From IMG/VR virus record IMGVR_UViG_3300002143_000123, positions 1 to 44,431 of that record: 44,431 nt of DNA, one strand, 5' to 3'. The translations under genes and the position numbers were made by a program. Under the pieces are notes generated by a model. The model made no database searches and was not told the origin of the DNA. It saw only the letters and a program-made list of their open reading frames with translations. The first letter of the stretch is position 1. Each line of letters starts with the position of its first letter. Source of the DNA: a virus. Shown here in pieces: positions 31,447 to 43,900 of the stretch.

Positions 31447-32535
31447 ATGTCAAATAGAAGAATTTTTTATGCTTGCCAAGCTGTAGGTATTGGCGGTGAC
31501 GGTGTTGAACTTTCTGATGCAAATTTCCGTGAAATTCGTGGTTTGCAAAGTGTTGGTATTAATACCACTTTTAATCTTGAACAAGTTTTTGAAATCGGTA
31601 TGATTTCAATTTATGAAAACATCGAAAATATTCCAGATGTTGAAGTAACTCTTGAAAAAGTTCTTGATGGTTTCCCATTGATTTATCATCTTGCTACCAG
31701 TGATGGTTCTACTAGTGCTACCCTTGTTGGTAGATCTAATGCAAAAGCTGGCCTAGCACTTTCTATTACTGATGACACTCAAGAAGCTGCTTCTGGAACA
31801 CCAATCACAACTTGCTTTATCTCTGGTTGTTTTGTTAGCCAAGTTAGTTACAAGGTTGCAGTAGACGGAAACGCTACTGAATCAGTAACCTTGGTTGCAA
31901 ATAATAAAACTTGGTCAACTGGTACTACTTGGACCGCTGATTTTGAACCAGCAGATAATCCTGGAACAGGCAATAATCCAGGAAGCACTTGGGATGCTGA
32001 TCCATATGATGACACTGCTCCTGCTAGTCAAATTGCCTCTGGTATTGCTCGCAGACAACATGTTAACATGGCTGAATCATTGTTTCCAAAGCTTATTCCA
32101 GGTATCAATGCATCAGGCTTAAATACCATAGATGATGTTCTCAAGTGCTATAAAGCATCTTTCCAATCTTTTTCGACCTCCGCTAATCTTGGTCGTGAAC
32201 AGATTCTTGAGCTTGGTCGCAAAGCACCATATTTCCGTTATGTTAAATTCCCAGTAGCAGTTACTTGCGAATTGGCAATCATAACCAAGAATGGTGATCA
32301 AGTTAGTGCAACTGAAGAAGGCACTCTTGGCAATGGTCAAAACCTTACCGATGAAACTATTAAGTTAGTTTTAACCGAAGGTACTACTATTGATCTTGGT
32401 GGTAAGAACAAGTTACAATCTGCAAATTATCAAGGTGGTGGAACTGACGGTGGCAATGCTACTGTTACTTATAGCTTCCAGACCTTTAATGATTTCAAGG
32501 TTACGCACACCAAAGACCCAGGTAATTTTGTCTAA
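31447..32535 (+). CDS. Major tail (tube) protein
   Basis: A 362-residue protein from ATG 31447 with AGGAGAAAAG upstream; an in-frame GTG at 31399 lacks a ribosome site. Features GLQSVGINTTFNLEQVFEIG and YENIENIPDVEVTLEKVLDG, with a strand-turn-strand pattern, match tail tube proteins that stack into the tail shaft. The C-terminal half carries a Gly/Asp-rich loop (FEPADNPGTGNNPGSTWD) that may lie on the outer surface. It lies before three assembly genes and the tape measure gene, the usual place. No sheath gene is seen between, which favours a siphophage. The gene ends before a perfect terminator. Confidence 0.8.
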   Translation: MSNRRIFYACQAVGIGGDGVELSDANFREIRGLQSVGINTTFNLEQVFEIGMISIYENIENIPDVEVTLEKVLDGFPLIYHLATSDGSTSATLVGRSNAKAGLALSITDDTQEAASGTPITTCFISGCFVSQVSYKVAVDGNATESVTLVANNKTWSTGTTWTADFEPADNPGTGNNPGSTWDADPYDDTAPASQIASGIARRQHVNMAESLFPKLIPGINASGLNTIDDVLKCYKASFQSFSTSANLGREQILELGRKAPYFRYVKFPVAVTCELAIITKNGDQVSATEEGTLGNGQNLTDETIKLVLTEGTTIDLGGKNKLQSANYQGGGTDGGNATVTYSFQTFNDFKVTHTKDPGNFV

Positions 32536-32557
32536 CGGTTAATTGATTTTAATAAAC

Positions 32558-32593
32558 GAGTCGCAACTAACCCTTGCGACTCCTTTAATTTTT
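32558..32593 (+). terminator. Intrinsic terminator after the tail tube gene
   Basis: GAGTCGCAA pairs perfectly with TTGCGACTC across a 7-base loop, followed by CTTTAATTTTT. Confidence 0.88.
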
Positions 32594-32604
32594 AGGAACA
32601 TTGG

Positions 32605-33651
32605 ATGGAACAGGCAATAAAGGAACTCTACATTAGTAGAATCATTTCTGGATTTTTTCGTTGCAAAGTAAACGAAAAAGTTTATCTAATAAAACAACCA
32701 GATCGCCACACAAGACATATCGCACAAGAGATATTTTTAGAAGCATTGCGAGATGCTGAATTAGATGGATTATATAACGATAAAGAAATAAAAGAATTTT
32801 TATACGAAAACTCAATTTGGTCTGAAGAAAAAGAAAACGATTTAAAACAAGTCCAACAAGACATAGAAGACTATAAGGTAAAACTTTTTCAAGCAGCTTT
32901 CAAATCTGAAGAAAGAAAAGTGCTCAGAAAATTTTTAAGTATGGCAAAAGAAAAACTCTCTGAGTTACTAGAACAAAAAAATTCTTACAATCACTTATCA
33001 TGTTCTGGAACAGCCTCAATGATGAGGATTCGTTATCTGGTTGGTAAAAGTCTATATCACGAAGATGGAACTAGAGTTTGGGAAAACGATGACTTTTGGA
33101 AAAATGTAGAACCACTACTAGAAGAAGCTACAACAATTTTTATAGACAGTAGAATAAGCGAACAAGACTTTAGAGAGATGGCTAGAACAGAGCCTTGGAG
33201 ATCTACTTGGTCCTGCAAGAAGTGTGAACGAGAAGTTTTTGGTGTTCCGACCGTAGATTTAACAGAAGATCAAAAATCTTTGGTGATTTGGTCTACTATG
33301 TATGATAATATTTATGAACACCCAAGTTGTCCACAGCATGAAATAGTTGACGATGATGATTTGATAGATGGGTGGATGATTGTGCAAAGAAAAGAAAGAC
33401 AGAAAAATCAAACAAAATTACAAGTAGAAGACCTGATATCTAATGATAAGATTAAGAATAGTGGAGAAGTTTTTGTTATAGGGCAATCGAGAAGTGATCG
33501 GGAAAGAATTGATTCATTGAATGATGACAATGCAAAAAATATAAAAAGACAAAGATTGAAAATGATTCAACAAAAGGGCTTTTTAAACGAAGCAGACATG
33601 CCAGATACAAAACTTAATTTACAAATGCAATCTAATAAATTAAGGAGATAA
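32605..33651 (+). CDS. Putative tail assembly protein 1
   Basis: A 348-residue, very charged, helix-rich protein. Residues about 205-240 include CKKCEREVFG and a second pair near HPSCPQHEIVDDDD, a possible zinc site. The N-terminal part (ELYISRIISGFFRCKVNEKV) is compact, followed by coiled-coil (WSEEKENDLKQVQQDIEDYK). It lies between the tail tube and tape measure genes, where tail assembly chaperones are encoded. No programmed frameshift site is evident with the next gene. ATG at 32605 follows AGGAACATTGG. Function by position. Confidence 0.5.
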   Translation: MEQAIKELYISRIISGFFRCKVNEKVYLIKQPDRHTRHIAQEIFLEALRDAELDGLYNDKEIKEFLYENSIWSEEKENDLKQVQQDIEDYKVKLFQAAFKSEERKVLRKFLSMAKEKLSELLEQKNSYNHLSCSGTASMMRIRYLVGKSLYHEDGTRVWENDDFWKNVEPLLEEATTIFIDSRISEQDFREMARTEPWRSTWSCKKCEREVFGVPTVDLTEDQKSLVIWSTMYDNIYEHPSCPQHEIVDDDDLIDGWMIVQRKERQKNQTKLQVEDLISNDKIKNSGEVFVIGQSRSDRERIDSLNDDNAKNIKRQRLKMIQQKGFLNEADMPDTKLNLQMQSNKLRR

Positions 33652-33653
33652 AA

Positions 33654-34037
33654 ATGGATGTTGAAAAACAGATGCAAGATGCGTTAAGATTAAGTCAGGA
33701 GGAAAATGAAAAAGGCAAAAAAAAATATCAAACAGATTCAAGAGCTAGGCTTTTTAAAATTACTAGCACAAAAGTTAGGACTGCCTTTATTGGTGCGTTA
33801 TCTTCTTTTGAGCAAAATTTTGGAGAGCTTTGGGGGCATCGCTTGCCAGAAAGTGAATTGACAGACGAACAGTTGGAATGGAAGCAATTATGGGAAGAAT
33901 GTAGAACGGCAGTACTCAATAACGGCAATCATCAAATAAGAGCAGTAGAAAATGAGATGGGCCAGTATTTGATTTCTTGGAATAGACACCAGACTTTTCT
34001 AAAAACAAAGGAGGACAAAGATGAGTGTCAACGATAA
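33654..34037 (+). CDS. Putative tail assembly protein 2
   Basis: A 127-residue charged helical protein (QMQDALRLSQEENEKGKKKY, then RTAFIGALSSFEQNFGELWG). It starts 2 bases after the previous stop and overlaps the next gene by 17 bases. Size and place suggest a small tail assembly chaperone. ATAAGGAGATAAAA lies before its ATG. I found no heptanucleotide slippery site in the overlap, and the next gene has its own strong ribosome site, so frameshifting is not required. Confidence 0.5.
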   Translation: MDVEKQMQDALRLSQEENEKGKKKYQTDSRARLFKITSTKVRTAFIGALSSFEQNFGELWGHRLPESELTDEQLEWKQLWEECRTAVLNNGNHQIRAVENEMGQYLISWNRHQTFLKTKEDKDECQR

Positions 34038-34887
34038 CAAGAAGGTTTTTAAGGTAACTCTTGATAGTAAAGAGATGGAATTGTGCGTAATTCGCCCTAA
34101 TGTCAAACAACGACAAGAGGGGCAGAAGACATACAATAAGGCATTTCGGGATGCAGTCGAATCAGGTGCTATCCTTCGTGCTAAAGTAAACAATGTTATG
34201 CGAGAGCAGAACTTGTGGGATGATAGCAAGGAAGCTCAGTATAAAAAATTAGTTGAAAAAATTAATTCTAATGAAAGAAAGATCAAGTCTGGCGGTATTA
34301 AACTGTCTGAGGCAAAGGACTTAGCACTCCAAATGAAGAAAGACAGGTCTGAACTTAGGTCGCTTACATCTGAGCGTTCTTCGTTAGATTCAAATACTGC
34401 TGAAGGTCAAGCAGATAATGCTCAATTCAACTACTGGGTTAGTGCTTGTACGGTGTATTCAGATACGGGTAAAACTTATTATGCTAATTATGAAGATTAT
34501 CTAAATAGGGATGATGACCCAGTAACTAATCCAGCAGCAAGTAACCTAGCGTTGATGCTGTATAACCTTGATCCAGACTATGAAAAAAAGCTTCCAGAGA
34601 ATGAATTTCTTAAGAAGTATAATTTTGTAGATCAAGACTTGAATTTTGTTAATAAAAGTGGCCACAGGGTTGATTCCGAAGGAAGATTGGTCAACAAAGA
34701 TGGCAGATATATCAATGAAAAAGATGAACTAATTGATATTCATGGCAATCTGGTTGATGAAAAGGGGGAGTATATTGTTGAATTTACTCCATTCTTGGAT
34801 GACGAAGGCAAGCCCTTGGCTGAGAAATCCGAAAAGGTTGAGACAGTTGAAAAGGTTCAAGCAGTTGAGCCTGTCGAAAGTAAGTAA
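34021..34887 (+). CDS. Putative tail assembly protein 3 with short repeats
   Basis: A 288-residue protein. The N-terminal half is helical and charged (RPNVKQRQEGQKTYNKAFRD). Residues about 205-265 contain repeats of a short unit with a Gly turn, such as HRVDSEGRLVNKDGRYINEK and DELIDIHGNLVDEKGEYI, which look like beta-hairpin repeats. The tail has Glu/Val-rich heptads (KVETVEKVQAVEPVESK). The gene has an AAAGGAGG ribosome site just before ATG 34021. It precedes the tape measure gene by about 80 bases and may act as its chaperone; function by context. Confidence 0.5.
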   Translation: MSVNDNKKVFKVTLDSKEMELCVIRPNVKQRQEGQKTYNKAFRDAVESGAILRAKVNNVMREQNLWDDSKEAQYKKLVEKINSNERKIKSGGIKLSEAKDLALQMKKDRSELRSLTSERSSLDSNTAEGQADNAQFNYWVSACTVYSDTGKTYYANYEDYLNRDDDPVTNPAASNLALMLYNLDPDYEKKLPENEFLKKYNFVDQDLNFVNKSGHRVDSEGRLVNKDGRYINEKDELIDIHGNLVDEKGEYIVEFTPFLDDEGKPLAEKSEKVETVEKVQAVEPVESK

Positions 34888-34970
34888 TAACGGACAGTAT
34901 CTTCAAAGATGGGTAGTGAGTAATCGTACATTTACGCTTATTCCCTGCCCTTTTTTATTGGGGTGAAAAA

Positions 34971-37900
34971 ATGGCTTTTAATTTAACGGCACAATTAAGC
35001 GTAGCACTAAATACGGCATCTTTAAAAAATGCTGCTAACACTATCAATAGTCAATTAAAAGATGTTGGTGCAGTATCTTTGGGTATACCAAAAAATGATG
35101 CAGATAGTTTAAAATACATTAGAGTACAAGCAGCAGAAGCTAGTACTGCTATGGAACAGTTTGGTAGACAGTCAGGTTTAGCTGCTAAAAGATTTGTAGC
35201 TTTTACCGTTACTGCTGGAGCTATCATTGCTTTTACATCTTCTCTAAAGCAAGCATTAACTGCTGCTGTAGAGTTTGATCGTGAAATGGTTAGACTAACT
35301 CAGGTTTCTACAGACAGTGTTGGACAAGTTGGTGCTGTGGGTAATGAAGTAAGTAGACTTTCAAAAAATTATGGCGTTTCTAGCAAAGAACTGCTTACAA
35401 CGGCAGTGACATTAAAACAAGCAAACTTAAGTTTAGCGGACACTAAGGTAGCACTTGAAGCATTGGCTCAAGCTGCATTATCCCCAAGTTTTGATAATTT
35501 GAAAGATACTACCGAAGGTGCTATTGCGGTTATGAATCAGTTTAATGTAAGTGCAAAAGACTTGGGTAACGCACTTGGTGCAATCAATGCTGTTGCTGCT
35601 GAATTTGCTGTTGAAGCTCAAGACTTAATTGAAGGTGTTCGTAAAGCTGGTGGTGCTTTTAAAGCTGCTGGTGGTGACTTAAATGAATTTTTAGCATTAT
35701 TCACATCGATTAGGCAAACAACTAGAGAAAGTGCAGAAAGTATTGGAACTGGCCTTAGAACCATATTTACTAGGGTGCAGCGTAATGAAACTGTTGAAGC
35801 ACTTAAGGATATTGGCGTACAGCTAAGATATACGGCAGAAGAAGCTAAATCTGCTGGCGATTTAGGTCTTACAAATCAGTTTGTTGGGCCATATGAGGCT
35901 GTTAAAAGGCTTTCTGGTGCTCTTAATGAGCTTAGATCTACCGATCCAAGGTTTAGTGCCATTATTGAAGAACTTGGTGGATATAGGCAGATCTCCAAGG
36001 TTATACCACTTATTCAAGAGTTTGGTGTCGCACAGAAAGCTTTAGGTATCGCCCAAATAGGTGGTGCTTCTCTTGCTCTAAATGCTGCACAAGCACAAGA
36101 GGCTTTTGGTGTAAAAATACAAAAGGTTAAAGAAGAATTTGCAGATTTTATTAGAAATCTTACTAATACATCTTCGTTTAGATCACTCATAGATTTACTT
36201 CTTGGTGCTGCTTCTGCTGGTATTGCACTTGCCGATTCTTTAAAAGGAATTTTGCCAGTTATAACCGCTATTGCAGCAGTAAAAATCGCTCAAAGCTTGA
36301 CTGGTTTTGCAAAGGGGTTTGGTAGTACGGCTTTTTCTCCTGCACCAGCGGGTCAACCAAGTACATTTTCTCCATTTTTGCCAACTGGGGGAAGAAGAGC
36401 TTCTGGTGGAATAATTAAAATGGCAAAGGGTGGAGTCGTACCAGGAGTTGGTAGGGGCGATAAGGTTCCTGCATTGTTAGAACCAGGTGAATTGGTTATT
36501 CCACGAAGTCGTTTTGCTCCTGGTGGAACAGTATTAGATACTATTAAAAAAACAGGTAAAATAGCATTACATGATTTATATGACACAGAAGCAGTAAAGG
36601 ACAATATTGAAATTGTTGGACAAATAAAAAGGGTTCAATTAGGAAATTATGACAAATATAGAGAAGATTCTCAAAGAATATTAAATGCTGGAAAAGTTGC
36701 TTATCAAAAAGAAATTGATAAATCAAATAATGTGAAAACCGCTACTACAAGAGCCAATAGTGCCGTATCAAAAGCTTTTGGTAAACCTAAGGTTGGCGGA
36801 AGAAAGGGTTTTGTTCCTAAACTTGGAGAAAAGTATTTTCAAGTACCAATAGGTGAAGGCCATAATTCTCAATACAATCAAATTGCTGGTGGATTAGGTG
36901 AAGCTGATACTGCTATGAAAATAAGGCGTGGAGGTTCAAATACAAGTTATCAAAGACTTGGTAATGAACAAGGATTAGATTTTAGGGATGACAAAAATTT
37001 AATTGAAACAAAAGTAACAAAAAAACAGATTCCAGACAAAGAAATTATAGCTAAAGCATTATTGTACCAAGCTTCAATCGCTAAAACAACTTATAAGCAA
37101 GGCAAAGCAGAGACAATTTTTTTAAAAAATTTATCGGTGTACGAATCATTTAAAAAACCACCAACACCAATGGCCATTGGCGGTATAGTCCCAGGAGTTG
37201 GTAACACTGATAGTGTTCCATTAGATTTGCCGATTGGTTCTTATGTAATTAAAAAATCTTCAGTTAACAGTATAGGTGCTTCAAACTTATCTCGACTTGG
37301 AAGGGCTAGTGGTGGGGTTATTCCATCGTTGGTTATGCCAGGAGAATACATCTATACTCCAGATGAAACAAAGCAGATTGGCGTTCACAACTTAAATCAC
37401 ATGAATACGACTGGTAGAAAGAAATTTGCTAGTGGTGGTTATGGAAGTTTAACAAAAGAGGACATAGTAACTGCAAAACAGGTTGAAAGACAACTTAGAA
37501 TACCAACAAGTGCTGCTGGAAAAGATCAAAATAGACAACAGGCAATAGCTGTTGTAGAAGATATGAATAAAGTTAAGAAAGAGGTAGTGGACTTACAAAA
37601 AACAATTGCACCTATAAAAAAAGAAATTGTAGTAGGTATAAAACTAGAAAAACTTTTGAACGAGGAAAAACAAAAGCAAATAAAAACTTTGGCTCAAAAA
37701 GACGCTGAATTAAAAAAGGCAATAAAAGCTGAACAAAAAGATATTAGGGCTGGTAGACCAACCACTGCTTCTACCGCTACTAGAGTAGCAGCAGAACAAG
37801 CTCAAGTTGATGCGACTGCTGACTTAGCAAAAACAAATAAAGGATTAGTAGATGTTAGGAAAAAAATAGGGCAAGACGAACTAAAGAAGTCGAGGATTGA

Positions 37901-40900
37901 AGGTGAAGTTAAAGTATTAAAAAATAAGTATATAAAAAATCCAGATGGAAATATTACAAAAGATGGACAGGTAATAACATCAACTTATGGCAATGCTTAT
38001 AAAAAAGAAATAAGAAAAGAACTTGCTAACTATAAAGCACTTTATGGTGAAGAAGCAACTGGGGGCACTCGTAAAGAAATTAGACAAAATACTGCTCAAA
38101 GATTAAAAGCTGGTTATTTTAATCAAATAAAATCTTTTTCTGAAGCAAGGGGTTTAGGATTTAATGAAGAGTTTGCAAATAAGCAAGCTCAACAAATGGC
38201 TAGGGAAACCGTTGCTGGAAGAAGAAAGTTTCAAGTTTCATCTAAGGGCGAATTTTATGATCCTGCTTTAGCAAACAGATTAAAAAGAGAAGGCTATACA
38301 GAAACAGGAAAAAAGGGATTATACAGAACAAGTAAAAATTTTGTAAAAGGTCTTGTATCTAAGGAAGGTCTTCAGAATAGTTCTTTTGCTGTTAGTAGTG
38401 GTATTGGTCTTTTAGCTTCAGCCATAGGGCCACAAGCAGAAGACTATAAAAAAGCCATTGCTGGTGGAGCACAAGGTGAAGAGATGGTAAAAACTGGTGC
38501 TAAAATTTCTGGTGGCTTAACAGGTGCTGCTACTGGAATGGCAATTGGAAGCTTTGCTGGTCCTGTTGGTATGGCTTTTGGTGCAGTAATTGGTGGAATT
38601 GCTGGTGTAGTATCGGGTATGGTCGATGCTGAAAAACAAATCTCAAGCATAAAATTAGAAGAAGCTGGAAATAAGTTAAAAAATGCTTTTGGAGTTGCTG
38701 CTTCATCATTTGGAAAAATATCACAAGCAAATCTCAATGAAATTACAACCCTTCAATCAAAAATTGATAAAGAAATTTCAACAAAAAGTGCAGCTTCTAC
38801 TACTTTTTTTAGTACAAAGAGTTATGCAAATCAAGAAGCAACAAATACTGCTGTAGAAAGAAGAAATCAATATGCTGCACAAGCTGGTGGCATAAATGCT
38901 CTTTTGTCAAAACAACTTCAAGAAAATATAAAAAGTTCGCCTGTTGTTAGAGATGAGCAAGGGAAAAAGAAACCATATGATATTGAAGGTTTTTTTAAAG
39001 ATAGTGGAAACATAAGTCAGATTGCAAGATTAGCAATTGGCTTAGATCAACCAATAAGCAAGATTAAAAAACAACTTGAAACATTTGCAAAAGATTTTGA
39101 AAAACAACAAAACACTGCTAAAAATCAAGCACAAGCAATTGAGGCAGCACAAAAATTAAGCACAGCATTTTCTCTTATCGCTGATGCTTCAACTAATGCT
39201 GCTAATACGCTCAATAATTTAACACCAGCATTTCAAACTATAGCTGATTCACTATCTTCAAATTTTTCAGTTTCGCAAAAACAAAAAATATCAGGTGAAA
39301 TTCAATTACCTTCTATAGATCCAAAAGCATTTATATCTAACTTAACAAATGTTACTGGTGGTCTTGGATCATCTGGACAAAATTTGCAATCTTCTGGAAC
39401 AGTATTGGCAGAAATGTCTTCATTGCTTCCAAGCATTCTTGCAAGCATAAGACCAAATGATATGGGTAGTGGCAAAGACCCACAATCAGCGTTGCGTAGT
39501 GCTTTAACTGCACAACTAAAGGGTGTTGGAGGTCTTGATGAAACTCAAATACAAAGTTATGTAAATTCAGTGGTTGGAAGAATGGGTGAAGATTTTGCAA
39601 AAATGCTTTCAGAGTCTGGTGGTGATTATAATGAACTTGCAAAAAAATTAATGTCAAATGTTTCTGATCCATTCTTAAATGCTTTTAAGACCATAACAGC
39701 TAACTTAGAAAAAGCAGCAGATGCATATGTTGGTGGAATAAATAAATTAGTGCATTCAACTCTTACGACTGTGCAGGAGTTTGATAAGCTTTCAAAAATT
39801 CAACAGCAAACAAGAAATATCATAACGAATATAGCTATTGAAGATGAGGTAAAAAGACAAAAAAAACCAAGACCATTTTCTGATGTAAATGAAAATGTAA
39901 TAGGTTTGGATATGACAAGTGTCAAAGATCAAACTCAAGCATTCAGAGAACAGCAGAATAGATTAACTGGTGTTGATGCAAAAGGTCAACAATTGACACC
40001 AGATGAAATACAAAAAAGAATAGTAGAAAATAGAGCTAAAACAGAACAGGCACAAACAAAACAAAATAATTCAAAGTTAACTGCTAAAGAAGGCAGGGGC
40101 GATTATGTTGAAGCAACAAATGAATTGGGAAGATTAAAAGTAGAGGCTTCTCTTCTTAATCAGGCTATGAAAAACCTTGCTGATTCAACTCAAGAGATTT
40201 CTGCGATTGAACAAAGAGTTGGAAAAATAAAACAAGAAATAGCAAAAGAAGAACAAGATAATGCAAGAAAACAATCTGAGACAGAAAACCAAGGTGAAAA
40301 ATTATTAACATCATCGCCAGAACAATTACAAAGACTTCAAGCTGGAAGTCAATTAGCAAATGTGGCAAAATCAATTGGTGGAAATCTTCTCAGATTTAAT
40401 ACTGAACAAAGAAAAGCTATTTTTGAATATTTAGATTTTTCTGGAGATGAAGGCAAAAAATTAAAATCTCAGTTTTTACAAGCAAGTGGTTTTGTTTCCA
40501 AACCAGAAAAAGGAATGCAAGATAGGTTTGGTCCACAATTAACTCAATTAAATGCACAACTTCTTGCGGTTATGGCAATAAGAGAACAAGCACAGATAAA
40601 AATAATAAAAGATCAGCAAACTTTGCAGGGTGCATTTTTTACAGAACTATCTGCACAAAATGAAGTTTTCTTTACAAGGCTAGGACAACAATTGTTAATG
40701 CCACAAGTGGCTCAACAACAGCAAATTGGACTTGAAAGCAACGCAAAATTAATAGATATGAGAGCTTCGGCAAAGTCTGTTGGATTATTTGATCCATTAG
40801 ATGCACTTGCTAAACAAAATAATGAGGCTGGTGGTGGTCAAGCCTATTACAACAATCAGATAAAACCAAAAAGTAAAGACATAACTTCTTTCTTAATTGC

Positions 40901-43900
40901 TGAAGAAGAAAGAAAAAAGATAGCAGAATTACAAAAAGATTATGGAAGCGATAGTCCAGCTATAGCAAAGGCAGCTTTGGCTGGTGGTAATCTTGCTGCT
41001 GATTTACCATCGGCACTTGCTACAAATAAAGCTGTCCAAACTACTAAAATTAACTTAAGTGAACTATCTAAAGAAATACAAGCTGCTAATGCTGACAATA
41101 TAGACCCTATCGAATTAACATCATTAATAAGTGCTACTATTGCTAATAAGCTTGCTAATCTTCGAGCAGAACAAGAACAAATTCAAGGTGGTTTAGCTGG
41201 ATCATTAGGTCTTAGTATTACAACCAATAAAAACGGTGATAAAGAACTAGCTAGAGGTCAAGATCCTAATGGCGTTGGTGGTTTTGTAAAGGGTTTAGTG
41301 GATAAAAATGTTACTGGTGCTGCTTTTGCACAAGCTACTGAAGATGTAAAAAGACTTGGTAATGTTATTGGCACACAATTTACTCTTCAAATGGGTGTTC
41401 TTACAGCACAAGCACTACTAGCAACAACACAAATCGCAGCATTAAATATTCAAATAGCAGCTTTAGGACAACCAAAACCTCCAGTGCCAAATGCTCAAAA
41501 TGTAAATCCTTTTGCACCACCACAAGTGGCAAATCCACCAGTTGCACAAAACAATCTTGTTAGACCACAAGGTATACCATTTGCACCAGTTGCACAAAAT
41601 AATGCTCCTGCACAAAATGTAGCATTAGCACAAATAATAATGGCAGCAGCAAATCAACCAAATGGTCTTTTTTTTCAAAATCCAGGAATGGACCCTAATC
41701 AACCACAGCCACTTAAACCAAACGATCCTCTTCTTAGACCACCTGTTGGAAGAAGCACTGGCGGTATGGTAACTCATTCTTCTGCGATGGTTGGTGCAGA
41801 TCCAAAAGTATTTAAGCCAATAGGTCCAGATACAATACCAGCTATGTTAAATCATGGCGAATATGTGGTTAACGCAAAAGCAACATCTGAAAATCTCCCT
41901 TTGCTACAAGCCTTAAATGGCGGTGGAACAGTTAAACCTACAAAAGCAATGAATGATGGCGGTGCTGTTAAATATTTGGCTGGCGGTGCTTTTGTTGGTG
42001 GTCCTGCTGGTGCTGGTGTTGCTGTTAATGCAGTTGAATTAAAAAGAATTATAGATGATGAAAGACAAAGAAGGATTGATCTTGCTATATTACAAAAATT
42101 TGGAAATCTTAGAGGTTCTTGGAGAAGAAATGCTTTAAATAACTCTTTGAGAATACAAGCTGGAGATAGCAATCTTACAAATGTTCCTTATAAAAATGGT
42201 CAGTTTGCTATAAGTGCAATAGTTGCTCCTGGAGTTGATGAGCCTTGGACCCCAATTAAAGATATAACAACCGCAGGATTAAAAACAAGTAATTTAAATC
42301 CACAACAAAAAGAAGCGTTAAATAAAAAACAAATTTTTGGAATGCCATTAAATATTAAACAAGTTCATTATCAGTGGATTACTGGAATTGCAGACAAGTA
42401 CATTCGTGGTGATTTAACTCAAAAACAAAAAATTGATAATTTAAATCAAAATAATCCTAATGCACTTTTTGATGCAGCAAATAAAGATGTGCGAGGAAAT
42501 AGTAGAGAGTACTATAGAAGAAGGGCAAACTTAGATCCATTTTTTCAAGATCTATTAATTTATGGTGGTCCAAATCGAGAGGTTGGAGCAAACAATAGAT
42601 TTGTTGATAAATACGGATTTACTCTTCAAGATGAAAATTTTCCAGTCATAGGTTTTTCTAAGGGCGGTCAAGCTGGTCGTAAAACTCCAGCTATGGTTCA
42701 ATCTGGAGAATTTATTGTTGGTGCAGATAAGGCTAAAAAGAACAAGGGTCTTTTAGATCATATGAATGGTGGGGGCAAGGTTAACTATTTGAGCTTGGGC
42801 GGTGAATCAGATGAGACAAAAAAAACTATACAACCATCACATAAAAAATCAGCATTGGAAATAGCTGACGAGAAAAAAAAAGCTGATAAGTTAGCAACTC
42901 AAAAGTTTTGGGAAAATGCTACTATGGCAGGGTTTATTGCTACTCCTGTTGTTGCTCTTGGTACTGTTATTGGAATTTCAAGATATAGAACTAATCAAAA
43001 AATAGCTGGTTTATTTCCAGACGATGTAGATAAACAAAAAAAATATAGGGAAGGAAGTATACTTGACAGACAGATAATGATTAAAAATTTAAAGTATACT
43101 CAAAAAGGAAAAGATTCAGTAAAAAAATATAATTCTTTTATAGAAAAAACAACTAGCAGAAGTCGAATTGTTGAAGTTGGTAAATCTACTTTTAAAAGTA
43201 TTGGCGATTTTGGTTCAAAATTAAATCCACTTTCTTGGTTTGGCAAATCAGAAAAAATTCCAACATCTTCTTCAAATGACACAATAGACCCAAAATTTCT
43301 TAAAGGTTTTAACGATATCGCATTAGAAAACGCAGCAAAAAATCTAGAATTATCTCCAGAAAAAAGAAAGGCTTATCAAGGTGAGATAGATAGAAGAAGA
43401 GCAGGAAAACCAACTTCAGAAGTTTCAACAAAACCAGTTGTTTCAGCAACAGAAGCTGCCGAAATCGATCAATATGAAAGAGATGCTGATAAATTTAAAC
43501 GAGGCGATGTAGCAAAAGCGAAGGTTCAGAAGGCTATAGACGATGCAAAAAAACAGGGTGTACTAAACAATGAGTTGTCTAAAAAAGATAAGGCTACAGT
43601 TAAAAAAGACATGGCTGGAACAACTGTTTCCCAGTTACAAATAGATGAAAAGACACAAAGAGGAAAAGCAAATAGCTTCTTGCAAGCAGAATTAGATAAA
43701 CAATATGGTCCTACAAAAGAAGAGACAAGAATAAATCAAAAAGGAGAATCTTATACTATAAAAAAAAATAGGTTTGATTCTAAAGGAAATCCGATAAGTA
43801 TTCCGTTTGAAGCAATAGAAAAAATTCAAGCAAGAAACCCTCATCTTTTAGCAAATCAAATTTATAATGAGGGAAGGTCAAATGTTACTAAGGGAGAAGT

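Noticed and set aside
33950-34040. Programmed -1 frameshift between the two small tail assembly genes
   Set aside because: No proper slippery heptamer is seen in the overlap, and the second gene has its own strong AAAGGAGG site.
34451-34464. Another GGTGTATT element
   Set aside because: It lies inside a coding region, is not followed by the usual W-rich end or a gene start, and is probably chance.
36353-43282. Minus-strand ORFs inside the tape measure gene
   Set aside because: The plus strand is one uninterrupted frame with recurring tape measure motifs; the antisense ORFs lack ribosome sites and recognisable domains.
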